Positions 46,125 to 57,582 of a stretch of 64,000 nt of DNA are shown here, piece by piece. Position numbers and translations under genes: made by a program. Every line of letters starts with the position of its first letter. Position 1 is the first letter of the stretch. The notes beneath the pieces were generated by a model, which saw only the letters and a program-made list of their open reading frames with translations, was not told the DNA's origin and made no database searches. The DNA is from Flaveria trinervia (Eukaryota; Streptophyta; Magnoliopsida; Asterales; Asteraceae), in NCBI GenBank assembly GCA_025506515.1, contig CM046443.1:43300649-43364648 (forward strand), given 5' to 3'.

Positions 46125-48895
46125 TTAGTTCATGTTAGGAACCCAAGCCTTCACTGGCTTGGGTTTCCCTAAGGCATCACACATCATAAATTCAACCCAT
46201 TGATCATTTGAGGTTGAGGGAAATGTAGTTTTTGGTTTGTTTTCATTTTCAGATGCGAAGGCGGATTTTTCTTTCCATAAACCAGCTTTGTGTAAGGCCT
46301 GTTTGTGATAAATAGAAAACTGGCTGATGGATTGAACTTTGGGTTCACTAGACCTTTTTGGAGGCGTCACAGAGTTCCTCTTAAAGGATCTAGGTGTAGA
46401 TACTGGAAGTTCTACTTTCCTCCTCGGTGTCCGATAATAAGGACACTGAGACGCTACGTGACCATACTCTCCACAATTATAGCAGGATCTGCTTTCAACT
46501 TTACGGTTTATTTGTTTTGGTGGAGATGTAAAAGTTACACAGTTGGCCTTATTATGTTTGTATTGAGACACTTCTTTATTTGATGTATGATTTGGTTTTA
46601 AAAATTTAATTTCCTTACCTGGTTTTACATCTTTTATCTCTTGTTTACCTGGACTTTGACATGAAGTTCATGATTGATTAGGTTTTATAGTTTTTTGGGT
46701 TCTTGTTTGACATGGTTTGACCCAGACTTTAAGTTAACCTTTTCAAATTCAGTTTCTAGGTTAATACAAGGCATCTTCTCTTTTGCCTTTGAAGTGGCCT
46801 CCTTTTGTTTATAGTCAGATTCATTTGATTTACTTACTGAATCTGGATCACTAACAAAAGGAGTGGACACCACGTGATCCTTGATGGGGTTATTGTTAAT
46901 AAGTTTACTTTTGGTGTTCATCAAGGTCTCAGGTGGTGGTGGAACCACTTTGTATCCCAGCCCCTCCCCATTATTTCTCTCTCTCTCACTAAGTGTTGGA
47001 CAATGTGTGATGAGCTTGTCCAACTATGCAGTTTCTGTTTTAAAAGAGTTGACTTCTACTTCTAAAACATCCTTTTGCTTCTTAGTGTCCACTAGGGAGT
47101 TCAGATAGTACCTAATGTCATTTGCTTGGTTAAAGGCCACTACCTCTGTTTCCCTAAGCTGTTTATTCAATAGGTCTATCTTTTCCATATAAATGTGCTC
47201 GTTTTGTTTTAACACTCTATTTGCCTCAGTGCACAGTTCCAGGTCCTTTACCAGGTTATCATTATGATCTAATAACCTAGCAAATTTTAAATCTATACTT
47301 TCTCTAAATTTATTACAATCTAAACAAGCATGATTATTAAACAACTAGTCAGTAGTACTTACCTGAGATATTGAAGATGAGTCAGCCATGAGTATAGAAT
47401 CTGTTGATTCTGGTTTTGGTGATTCTGACATTGATGCAGATTTTTCTTCTTCAGGCAAATGGTTGACCACAGGTGCAGTGTCTTCAGAATTTGACATCGC
47501 AAGCTCTACTGCTATGTCTCCCTCACTAGCAGAATCGTCATCAATGTCCTCCACATTCACTATGTTGGACTCTTCCGGTGACACAAATCGAAAGCTCCAG
47601 TCCTGTCCTTCATCCTTATTAGCAGTCAAGGCTTTGGGGTCCTTACTTGTTGAAGTAGAACAGCTAGATGTGGCTTTGTCCTGACGATTGAATGGCGAGA
47701 AGGGATTACCGTTCCCAGTCTTCTTTGGCTTTACACACTCCCGCTTGAAGTGTCCCTTCTCACCACAGTTGAAACAAGTAACCTTTGACTTGTTGAAGGC
47801 AAAGGTTGTGTCTTTGGTAGTAACCAAGTTCTGTCCAGTCTTTTTGACAAACTTTTTAGCTCGTCGGACAGCACTTGCCAAAGCCCACATTATGTGCATA
47901 CGTTCCAACTCCATTTCGTCCACCTGTTCATAATCTTCATCTTCCAGGTGACAATTTCCTATCTTTTCAGCAACTAGTCCATCATAGGATTGTACTACCG
48001 CAACTAAGAGGTCCATATGTTCTTTGGCCACCTCAACAGTCACCTTACCGAAGTTATCGGTTTTCAATTTTGCTGCATTAGCTTCAGGTATAATATACAG
48101 GGTGCCAGACGACCCTGACGTGTTGGACCCTGAAGTAGAAGGTTGTGCTGGATTTGCTGCGCTTGAGACGAAGGCAGTCTGCAGTGGTGCTCCAGATGTC
48201 TTGGCCTGAGGAGTCGTATTGTAGAGTGCAGGATTCTGATCGTAGTTGGCCTTTTGAGCTCTGTACTTCATCCTAAGCTCCTCTTCTCTCAGTTTCAGAA
48301 TGAAGTCATTTATATCTAACTTCGAGAGCATCCCATTCTGTCTGAGATTTGATACGAAGGAAGCCCATTTCTCTGGTAGACCATCTGCAAAGTTGGATAC
48401 CTTATCCTCCATCGATGTAGTTACTCCATGAGTGTGCATCTCACTCATCAAGTGGTAGAATATGTCGATCACATCATCTAGAACTTCCTTTCCCATTGAA
48501 GAGAAGTTGTCGAACTCCTTCTTCAAAGCTTTGGCCTTAATGGTCTTGAGAGAGGCATTTCCGTCATACCTCTTCTCCAACGCATCCCATAGCTTCTTTG
48601 CTTGAGTGTACTCTGAATACTAATGGAAGATATCCTTTGGAATAGACTAAGTGAGCAAAGCGTAGACTTTCTTCTCAGTGTTGTGTTTTACCTTCTGTGC
48701 ATCCGACATGCCACTTAGAGTAAGTTTTACTCCGTCAGCTCCTACTGGCATGCTGTACCCCGACTCTATTGCCTCCCACAAGTTTGTATCTACTCCATTT
48801 AAGTAGATTTGGAAACGTTGCTTCCATTGTGGGTAGTCGTCTAACGTGATAAGCTTCGGGAGTTTATTGTGTATTCCCACTTCATTCTCCAACAA
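46125..48895 (-). pseudogene. Gag of family C (two CCHC knuckles), broken
   Basis: 48647-48895 reads KLPKLITLDDYPQWKQRFQI, the gag N-terminal block. 47345-48580 (411 codons) carries the UBN2 domain (KRYDGNASLKTIKAKALKKE; FADGLPEKWASFVSNL) and knuckle 1 CFNCGEKGHFKREC at 47735-47776. The same frame continues through two single TAG codons (47345-47347 and 47021-47023) into a Leu/Asn/Glu-rich coiled-coil-like stretch (47024-47344). Knuckle 2 CYNCGEYGHVASQC lies at 46443-46484 in the frame 46125-46571. Spacing between knuckles is 1.29 kb. Stops and one frameshift disable it, but it is the best-preserved gag here. Confidence 0.85.
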
Positions 48896-49009
48896 CAGTA
48901 GATTCTGAATACGAGTATCTCTACTAGCTATGTATGCCGAAAACTAATCCTCCATTTCACTTAACTTTACTGTTTAACAAACTACTGATGTATGCAAATA
49001 AAGGTATGC

Positions 49010-49230
49010 GATTGGGCTTATTCGGGTGATTGAACAAATGCGGATGGTTCAATCGTGTGACTGAACAAATGCGGATGAGTCAGTCGTCCGAATGAACAAA
49101 TGCGGTTGAACAGTCCGAATGAAGTTCTCAGTCGTACGAATGAAGGTACGAATGAGTCCAATCGTGCGGTTGGAGAATGCGAATGAACTAAGTCGTGCGA
49201 ATGAGCCAATCGTGTGACTAAACTTGCTGA
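49010..49230 (-). repeat. Family C palindrome array in the leader
   Basis: CAATCG/CAGTCG and CGAATG/CGACTG half-sites occur more than a dozen times (for example AGTCGTCCGAATGA near 49081 and AGTCGTGCGAATGA near 49192), between the primer site (49433) and the gag start (48895). Confidence 0.85.
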
Positions 49231-49432
49231 AGTTTGATAATTCGTAGGTTAAACTTGTTTTGGTTGTAAAAACTCGAATTTTCTCAAACCCTAATAGCCG
49301 TATGCCGGAAAAACTAAACTTATGGTCGGGAAATGTCTAAAACTCCGTTTGACACAAAAGAATTGCATTTTGAGTGAAAAAACACAACTTTTGTAACAAA
49401 AACAATTGAATCAACACGTAATCAAGAGCCAA

Positions 49433-49444
49433 GCTCTGATACCA
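49433..49444 (-). other. Primer binding site of family C
   Basis: The minus strand reads TGGTATCAGAGC, two bases from the 5' LTR end at 49447. Confidence 0.92.
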
Positions 49445-49446
49445 TT

Positions 49447-49605
49447 TGTTAGGATTAGGTATTTGCATGAAACACCAACTGATTAACGTGTTAACCAAAC
49501 CATATAGTGCGGAATCCTATTTGATTGGCAATCAAATCAGGGAGAACAAACGTAGAAACAATAACGTATTGAAACTAACGTCAAGAATCGATTAGGAATC
49601 GATTT
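49447..49605 (-). repeat. 5' LTR of family C, inner piece
   Basis: It matches 35612-35771 of the 3' LTR from TGTTAGGATTAGG to the GATTT target, where family D is inserted. Confidence 0.92.
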
Positions 49606-50213
49606 TGAAGGGATCGAGATCTAGTTTGATCAATTAGATTAGAATTTGCAGCGGAATAGCACACGAATTAGACTAAATTCTAGCAAGAATAATATGAATA
49701 TTCAATTAAGCAGTAACAGTTATAGAGAGTGAGTTTTATGCAAAAAGAATGTTTTCATTCATGCACAAACTTCCCGTCGGGGGAAATTAGGTCAACATTC
49801 CTTTTATAAGGAATGTGACATCAGCTGACGTCACTTGATAGTGACATCTAACTGATTTATACAAACAACTAAAAGTAAACTAAACTACTGAGGATGTCCA
49901 CAACAACTGAGGACACATTCATTAAAAGCTAAGTATAAACTAACATTACAACTACTAAAGTTATAACATCTGAAGTATAAGAACTTTATATGTTTTACAT
50001 AACATAAAACTACTGAAATGTAAACCATCACCACTACTAAAGAGAACTACTTCAGCTGTTGTGACAACTTCTGAGAACTTGATCTTCAGACTTTGTCTTT
50101 AGCAGTTGTCTTCAGACTTTGTCTTCAGCTGTTGTAAATCACTTCAGTTGTTTTGATGTCTGTGGGACTTAAAGGATTTTCTAATCTGGCTCATTGGTTC
50201 TTTTGGTCCAACA
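49606..50213 (-). repeat. 3' LTR of family D
   Basis: 608 bases. A TATA box (minus strand TATAAAAGG) lies in the loop of the 9-bp perfect inverted repeat ACATTCCTT/AAGGAATGT at about 49794-49815. The palindrome TGACGTCA is at 49826-49833. The motif D array occupies about 49885-50170. Confidence 0.93.
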
Positions 50214-50215
50214 AA

Positions 50216-50224
50216 CTCCCCCTT
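50216..50224 (-). other. Polypurine tract of family D
   Basis: AAGGGGGAG on the minus strand, two bases from the 3' LTR. Confidence 0.85.
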
Positions 50225-50416
50225 AACTAATGCAACCAAAACCTTTAAAATTATTAAGGTCCCACTTATTGGCAGAAACAAAATCTGGATCAGCTCAAAA
50301 TTCTTCAATATAAGCTCAGGCCAGGGAATAGATTTCAGAAGGTTTGATTGGCAAAGGATGAATGGGAACTCTGTCTTAGGGAATTAGACACATAGCTGTT
50401 ACCCCATCCATGAAAC

Positions 50417-53400
50417 CTACTTCCCAATGATAAGTTTGTAAGACTCTTTGACATAGGCCTCAAGGAAAACAACTTGTTCTTCCATTGTGAGTTCTTCAAC
50501 TCCACTTTCAAAGAAGAACTCAGGCCCATAATACTCAGATAAGTACTTAATAAGCTTTCCATTTTTCAGCTCCATAGTTGTTATCTCTCTGTATGCAAAC
50601 TCATCAGGATGAGTGCCTTCAAGCAATAACTGGAGCTCATTTCTTCTTATTTCTTCAAGCTTCTTGTAGATTAACCCCTTCTTTACCATTTTGTTTTCTA
50701 GTAAAGTTTGTGGAGTCATTTTAGACTTGTAAGCTCTCTTGAAGTCATCAAGAATTTCCCAGGGTGACACTACAATGGCCAGCATTATCACAGCATCTAC
50801 AATCTTCTTTACTTGGCCATTGTATCTGCTTGGAATCTTCATTTTGTGAATTCTGTCACTTACTCTGGGGTCAGGCCAAATTCTCACACTCTCTTTCTCA
50901 TATTGGAGTGTAAATCTGAGAGCATACAACCTCTGAGCATGTTTCTTCATAGCTTGTATGGATGAAGACTTGGGAAACTCTTTATCAATCATCCTTAACA
51001 GTTGCTCATCATGTTGTTTGTGCTGTTCTTCTTCTTCAAGTTTAAATTTTACCATTTGCATTTGAAAGTTAGGTGTGATTGTTGTTGGTTGACTCCTAGG
51101 CTCAGGCATTTTTATTTTGAGAACAGCAGAGAGTGGCAGACTATCATCCTCATCATCTTCTTCTTCTTCTTCCATCCTCAACACCCTTCTCTTCCTCTTA
51201 GGTGCATCATTGGTAATGGGTTCAGTAGATTTCTTAGGTAAAGGAGTTGGTTTTGAGGGTTGTGAAGGTGGTTGTTTTGGTTTGGGTGATAGTGCAGGCT
51301 GCTCTAGCATCTTGGATGTGAGTGAAGCTTTGGATAATTTTGCCATATCAGTCCTTTTCCCAGCACCAGCTTCATCAAGAGTTTCTATGATCAATCCTTT
51401 GTAAAATACTTTAAAAGAACAGATTCTGGTGGTTATCTCCAAAATACTGTCTCTGGACCATGACTTTACTTCAATGATTGACCTTCCCAGATGTTTTGAT
51501 ATAAATCTTACCATAGTTTCCAGCCTTTCTCGTTCTTTCTCACTCCAACTTGCCCATCTTTGTTCAATTTCTTGAATCTCTAACCTTTTGATCTCAGAGT
51601 CAAGTTTGGCAGTGTCAAATCCTTGTCTGAAGAGTTGATCAATAATCTTATCCATAGATCTGCTATGTTGCTCATCAGCTTCATTGATCAATTCTTCTAA
51701 CTTTGTCTTAGTCTTTTCAGATCCTTCAGTCTTTTCAGTGCTTTTCTTCCTCTTATAGGTGATCATTTCTTTGCCTTCCTCTTTTTTTCTACTTCCTCTT
51801 CAGCTCTTTTTCTTTTGTCTACTTTCACTGACTTAGACTCCCCGTTTTTGGGTGCATTGGGTTTAGGGGTGTGAATGTCAGAAAGTCTCTTAGAAACAGT
51901 AGCATCAACTTAAGATTGAAGATTGGAGGAAAGCCTCTCATCAATGGCTTGATGTATAGTGTTTGTGATTATGGAAGTGATGAGAGGTAAGGATGTTTGA
52001 AAGGCAGCAACCATTTGCTTAGAGGGGTTCTGTCCCTGAGAAATGGCACCTGAAGCAGAGGCTGGTGGCAAATTTGTTGAGAGTGGCTCAGTGTTTGGGA
52101 TAGTTTCAGGAGAAATTGCCATCTGTGGGTTAATATGGGCAGATGGATTTGATTCTTGTGACATTTTGGCAAGCAGTTCTTGTAGTCTGCATAGCTCATT
52201 CTCAAGAATAGTATTGTGGGCTAGAACATCAAAGAAAAAGCCCAGGTCATCATCAGTCTATGCTAAATCAGCTGACCTCCTGATGAAATCAGGATGAACA
52301 TGTGCTGAGTGTAGATCAGTATTCACATGTGCCCCTATGTCTCGAAACTGGGGACTTCCTGCCTCAGGATGATGTCCTTCATTGACAGTTGTCTCTGGTG
52401 AGGACTTAGAAATGATACCATCTTCATCCTGATCATGTGCTGAACAAGGAGAAGAGGCAACCTCACCAGATGTTCTAATCTCCTCTACATAGGGAGATTG
52501 AACTCTGTAATCCCTGTGCTTTGGGTTATCAGCTACATTATAATCCTCTCCCTCAATTGTTGAGGTTTTCCCAGTGGTAATAGGTTCTGGGGAGGGGTAG
52601 AGGAATGTAGTTGAGTCAGCACTTGTGCAATAACCACAGTTGGGCTTGTAGGGGTGGCTTCAGTGGGAGATAGGTGTGAAAAGGATTGCACCTGGGGTGA
52701 ATGGTGCTCTTCAATGGCAATCCTCTCAAGTGAGAGAGATTCCATTAATGTGGTTTCCCCATTTTTGGTTGCATCAGGATCCTGTTGAGAGGATCCTGAG
52801 CGGTTTCAGCTGGTAAAGTCCTGGAAACTACATGGGGATTACTACCATAGTTTCAACCTACCTTTGTGTTGTAGGGGCATCATCAGGGGACTTAACTCCC
52901 TGAGTAGCATTTTTGGTTTGTTTGGAATGAGGTTTGGAGGGGACTTTGGATCTGGAGGATGAGGCTGTGGGTACCTTCTGCTTGGGTTTTAGCAGTTTGG
53001 CAGCCTTTTTGAGGTGTGGGTCAGAGTTGTGCCTGGAGTATACCTCTGGCAAAACTACCACAGCAGGGACTCCAAGACCAATAGGGCCATGAGATTGTAA
53101 CTGATTCATGATTATGGCCATAAGAAACCTTGGATATAATAACCATCTGTTAGCTACAGGTTTCATTGCCAGATCTTTTAATTCTAAAAATATAATTTCA
53201 GAAAAATGTAAGCTTTGGCGTTCAAGAATAGAATACAATACCTGCTGCCACCTGGATGACATTTGATCCCATGAAGAGGTTTTGGGGGCAAGGCAAACAA
53301 TGATCATGTGGAAGATTAGGCGTTCAGCATCATGAAAGTGCTTCTTCAGAATGGTTGTAGCACTCAGATTTCCCTCATATCCATGGTTAATGAATGAGAG

Positions 53401-53634
53401 ATCAATGGTGCCCGTTGGGTATTTGGTGACAAAGGTAGCATCATTCAGATCTAGCGTTTGGCGAATGATAGCAGGAGTGACTACCACCTTCTTCTGGTTT
53501 ACAAATGACTGGAGAGTGATCGCGACATCATTCTCACCAGTATCGATGGTAACATTTGTCCAGAATTGACGAAGAGAGTCGGGATAGATGGTTGGATTCA
53601 GAAGAAAAGCAGTTCGATACTGAGAATCAGCCAT
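50417..53634 (-). pseudogene. ORF3 of family D, largely open but frameshifted
   Basis: The ATG at 53634 gives MADSQYRTAFLLNP. 258 codons are open to 52858: SLRQFWTNVTIDTGENDVAI, VVVTPAIIRQTLDLNDA, LIFHMIIVCLAPKTSSWDQM, ILERQSLHFSEIIFLEL and LLYPRFLMAIIMNQL. This is the core shared with C and A, in the style of proteins I recall from Asteraceae. A stop near 52856 and frameshifts follow. The last 449 codons (50417-51766) are Lys/Glu-rich with KRKKSTEKTEGSEKTKTK, a helical RWASWSEKERERLETMVR, an acidic EEEEEDDEDD and a Leu-rich end. Total about 1,070 codons if joined. No membrane segment or signal peptide is seen. Role unknown. Confidence 0.75.
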
Positions 53635-53799
53635 CAGATCAATAGCATCATCAAACTTAGTCCAAAAGGTCGATTTGTGAAGTAGGCAACACAGTTGTGT
53701 CGAGGTTTGATTTGCATGGTCGCCATTAATGGGAGATGAACGTTCGGAAATCGATTTATGAAAAGTTTGAAGTTAGGGTTAGGTATTTATAGGTTATGA

Positions 53800-54330
53800 A
53801 ACGGCTGAAAGAAGCAACTGAAAGTTTTGGTTTTAGTCACCAGTTGTTAGAAAACGACTAAAGACATGGTTTTAACTTTCAGATGTTGTAAACAACTGAA
53901 GACTTGGTGTTTGTCATCAGTAGTTGAAAAACTACTGAAGACTTGGTTTGGCTTCAGTTGTTTTGAAATGAAACAACAGTTGTTTGAAACAATTGAAGAA
54001 TAAACTTACTCATCAGTTGTTGTTGTCAATTCACATATCTCAGTTGTTTCATTTGACCTTAACACTTACTCAGCAGATTATCTGATTTTAAGATGTTTCA
54101 TTGGTCATCAGTACTTATCTGTTAGAACAGACATCAGTAGTTGTAACCACTTCAGTACTTTGCAATAGATAAAGTACTTCAGTACTTTAAGGAATTTAGT
54201 CTTCAGTAGTTATGAAACTGCTGAAGATAAAATAACTTCAATACTTATTTGTGACAGTTGTATACTGATGCTCATCAGTACTTAGGAGCTGAGATCATCA
54301 GTAGTTGTCAATTTATTCAAGCTGCAGCAT
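53800..54330 (-). repeat. Family D motif array, pol-ORF3 spacer
   Basis: About twenty CAGTTGTT, CAGTAGTT, CAGTACTT and complementary AACTACTGAAG / AACAACTGAAG words, often in facing pairs (CAGTAGTTGAAAAACTACTG near 53921). They fill the spacer between RNase H and the ORF3 ATG. Confidence 0.85.
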
Positions 54331-54349
54331 ACCAAGCCTTAGCACAAGA

Positions 54350-54835
54350 TTATGAAAAGTTGCACTGTCCAAAGGCTTAGTAAATATATCTGCAAGCTCA
54401 TCAGCACTAGTAACAAACTTAGGATCAATCAGACCTTTTTCATAACAATCCCTAATAAAATGATGTCTGATCTCAATATGTTTGGTCCTAGAATGCTGGA
54501 CAGGATCTTAACAAACTTAGTCTCTGTAATGTCATAATCCAGTAATTGATTCTGAAGCCAGAGTACCTGAGATGTACAACTTGCAGCAGCAATGTACTCT
54601 GCTTCAGCAGTGGATGTAGCAATAGAAGTTTGTTTCTTACTCTACCAAGAAACTAAACAGTTGCCTAGAAATTGGCATCCACCAGAGGTTGATTTTCTGG
54701 TTAATTTACACCCTGCATAGTCACTATCAAAGAAAGCAACTAATTTGCAAGAGTGCCCAGTGGAATACCAAAGTCCTAGAGATTGAGTTCCTTGCAAATA
54801 TCTAAAGATCCTTTTGACTGCAATCAAATGGGATA
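54350..54835 (-). pseudogene. RNase H of family D, broken
   Basis: 54642-54827 reads RIFRYLQGTQSLGLWYSTGH and FDSDYAGCKLTRKSTSGGCQ, ending near SW. Downstream minus-strand frames contain SIATSTAEAEYIAAASCTSQ and a decayed RTKHIEIRHHFIRD equivalent near 54440-54490. Confidence 0.85.
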
Positions 54836-55700
54836 CTTTAGGTGCAGCCTAAAATCTAGCACAGACACAAGTTGCAAACATAATGTCTGGTCTAGAAGCT
54901 GTATGGTACATCAAGAAACCAATCATACATCTGTAAAGAGTTTCATCAACTGCTTTACCTTTCTGATCAGCATCCAGTTATGTGGTGCTACACATGGGAG
55001 TAGAGCAGGGCTTACAGTTTTGTAAATCGAACTTTTTCAACAAATCCTTTGTATATTTTGACTGATGAATGAAAGTACCATCAGCCTTTTGTTTGATTTG
55101 CAACCCCAGAAAGAACTGTAATTCTCCCATGGCACTCATTTCAAACTTTTGTTGCATCAACTTAGTAAAGGCATCACACAACTGTGGATCAGAGGATGCA
55201 AAAATAATATCATCAACATAAATTTGAACAAGGAGCTTATGCATGCCTACTTTCTTAATGAACAAGGTTTTATCTATGGAGCCTCTAATGAAACTATTTG
55301 AAGAAGAAAGTTAGATAGTGTTTCATACCAGGCCCTAGGTTCTTGTTTTAGTCCATAAAGAGCCTTATCAAGCTTATACACCCAATCTGGATGTTTTGAT
55401 CTTCAAAACCTGGTGGTTGGCACACATAAACTTCTTCTTTTATTTTACCATATAAGAATGCACTTTTGACATCCATTTGAAAAACTTTGAGATTATGAAA
55501 GGCAGCATAAGCTAAAAACAATCTAATTGCTTCCAGTCTGGCTACAGGGGCAAATGTTTCATCATAATCAATACCTTCTTCTTGTGAAAACCCCTATATA
55601 ACCAATCTGGCCTTGTTCTTGACAATTTAGCCTTTTTCATCAGTTTTATTCCTAAACACCCATTTAGTGCCTATGACACACTTACCTTGGGGAAGAGGAA
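54836..55700 (-). pseudogene. Reverse transcriptase of family D, broken
   Basis: IGTKWVFRNKTDEKG (near 55630-55680) opens RVT_2. Slipped frames carry the [22 protein letters not shown] block near 55515-55590. 54978-55265 reads VQIYVDDIIFASSDPQLCDA with YVDD at 55209-55220, then ELQFFLGLQIKQKADG and KYTKDLLKKF. An in-frame stop (TAA) precedes CMLIRKV-like sequence. Confidence 0.88.
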
Positions 55701-57123
55701 CCAGTTCCCACACTTGCTGCTTTTGAAACTGAAGAAGCTCAAGTTGCATAGCTTCAACCCATCCATTGTCTCTTAATGCAATATGATAATTCTTTGGCTC
55801 TTGCTTACTGATGAAGAGAGCATAGAAGCAAAAGTTAGACAATTGATTTCTGGTTGAAACACCAGCATTGATGTCACCAATGATCTGAGACATGGGATGA
55901 TTCTTTAGTTCTTGATACTCAATAAGATCTGTGCAAGTGTTTGTAGGTGATTCAGCAGCAACAGATGGTGATCCAGATTCTTGAAACCAAGAATGAGATG
56001 ATAATTCAAATGAAGTAGAGGATTCAGAGATCTCATCAGCATTTGTTGTGGATGTAATTGCTGAAGCTACAGGAACATCAAGTTTAGTAGACTCAGGCAG
56101 TTGATCACTAAAACTTGCATTTATACCAACAGATGGATAACAGGTTGCAGAAGATGATGGATACACAGAACCTATAACATTTGGAGACTGATAAGAAACA
56201 TATTGCAGTATGTCCAGATCAACTAACTCCACAGGGTTTTGTGGGATTTTCTCCTTTGGAGATTCATTAAACTTTACATGCAAGGTTTCTTCTACAATCT
56301 TTGATCTGAAATTAAAAACTCTGTATGCCTTGCAAGTAGAGGAATACCCAACAAAGTACCCTGCATCCACCTTTGATTCAAACTTCTGAAGTGGATCCTT
56401 TGTGTTGAGAATATAACAGGGACACCCAAATGCTCTAAAGAAGTAAATCAGAGGAGCCAAATAATGTAACACTTCATAAGGAGTCTTCATCAACCTTTGA
56501 TTTACCAATACTCTATTTTGTACATAGCAAGCCGTGTTAACAGCTTCAGCCCAAAAGGTTAGTGGCAAACCAGAATCAACCAACATTGACCTTGTAGCTT
56601 CAATAAGGATCCTGTTCTTTCTCTCCACCACTCCATTTTGCTCAGGAGTTCTTGGAATGCTAAACTGCCTCTTGATTCTCTTAGAGAAATAGAATTCATC
56701 AAGTGTGTGATTTCTAAATTCTGTGCCATTATCACTCCTCACACACTTGACAGAAAGAGAATACTGCTTTTCCACATGCAACACAAAGTAGATGATAATT
56801 GACCAGCCTCATCTTTGAATGTAAGAAGACGGTCCATACAAATCTGGAATAATCATCCACAATTACCAGACAGTATTTTTTCTTTGCCATGCTCATCACT
56901 CTTACTGGACCAAAAAGATCCATATGCAGTAATTGCAAGCAGGCAGTGGAATTTGGTTCTTCTATTGGAGGGAATGATACTTATGTTGCTTTCCTTTTAA
57001 ACAAGCAGAGCAGTTATCATCACATTTGAACCTTTAATTGCAGACCTCTCACTAAGCCATGAAGGATCTGGTTCATGTTTCTAAGGTTCACATGACCAAG
57101 CCTTCTGTGCCAAAGCTCAGATT
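55700..57123 (-). pseudogene. Integrase and linker of family D, long open frame
   Basis: 55627-56784 is open for 385 codons: VRSDNGTEFRNHTLDEF, NGVVERKNRILIEATRSML, FFRAFGCPCYILNTKDPLQK, AGYFVGYSSTCKAYRVFN, a linker with SATCYPSVGINASF, and MSQIIGDINAGVSTRNQ. The upstream frame 56732-56938 has LLHMDLFGPV and VIVDDYSRFVW. The His/Cys part near 57000-57110 (ALWHRRLGHVNLRNMNQI) is frameshifted. Confidence 0.88.
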
Positions 57124-57580
57124 CTAAGGAGAGGCCTTAGAGAACAGACATGGATGGCCTTTTAGATCAATTTTCTTTGATAAGTCTAAGGCATATACTC
57201 TTCCAATCCTGTTGGCTTTCAGGAGAGTATGTTCATCCAATATCTTTTCATTCATATTCAAAACATTGAAAGACAGAATTCGACAGTTCTGACTGGTGAA
57301 AAGTGCAACATGCCCTTTATCACACATTTGACTGACACTCAACAATTGTACTTGAGATTCTCCACATGGTTGACATCATCAAACCTTATTTCACCATTTG
57401 AAACAAAGCCTTTGCTGATGATGTAACCCTTAGCATCATTACCAAAAGATACAAATCCCTTCTTTCCTTGAGAGTAGTCATGAAGAAGAGATCTGCTCCC
57501 AGTCATATGCATAGATCCTCCACTGTCCACATACCAGATGCTTCTATGGCATGTTGAAGAACCCTGCATATATCACAACA
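57124..57580 (-). pseudogene. Copia protease of family D
   Basis: 57339-57569 reads SIWYVDSGGSMHMTGSRSLL with the DSG motif, then FVSFGNDAKGYIISKG and VNHVENLKYN. 57124-57345 continues LLSVSQMCDKGH-like and RVYALDLSKK. One slip separates the two frames. Confidence 0.88.
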
Positions 57581-57582
57581 AC

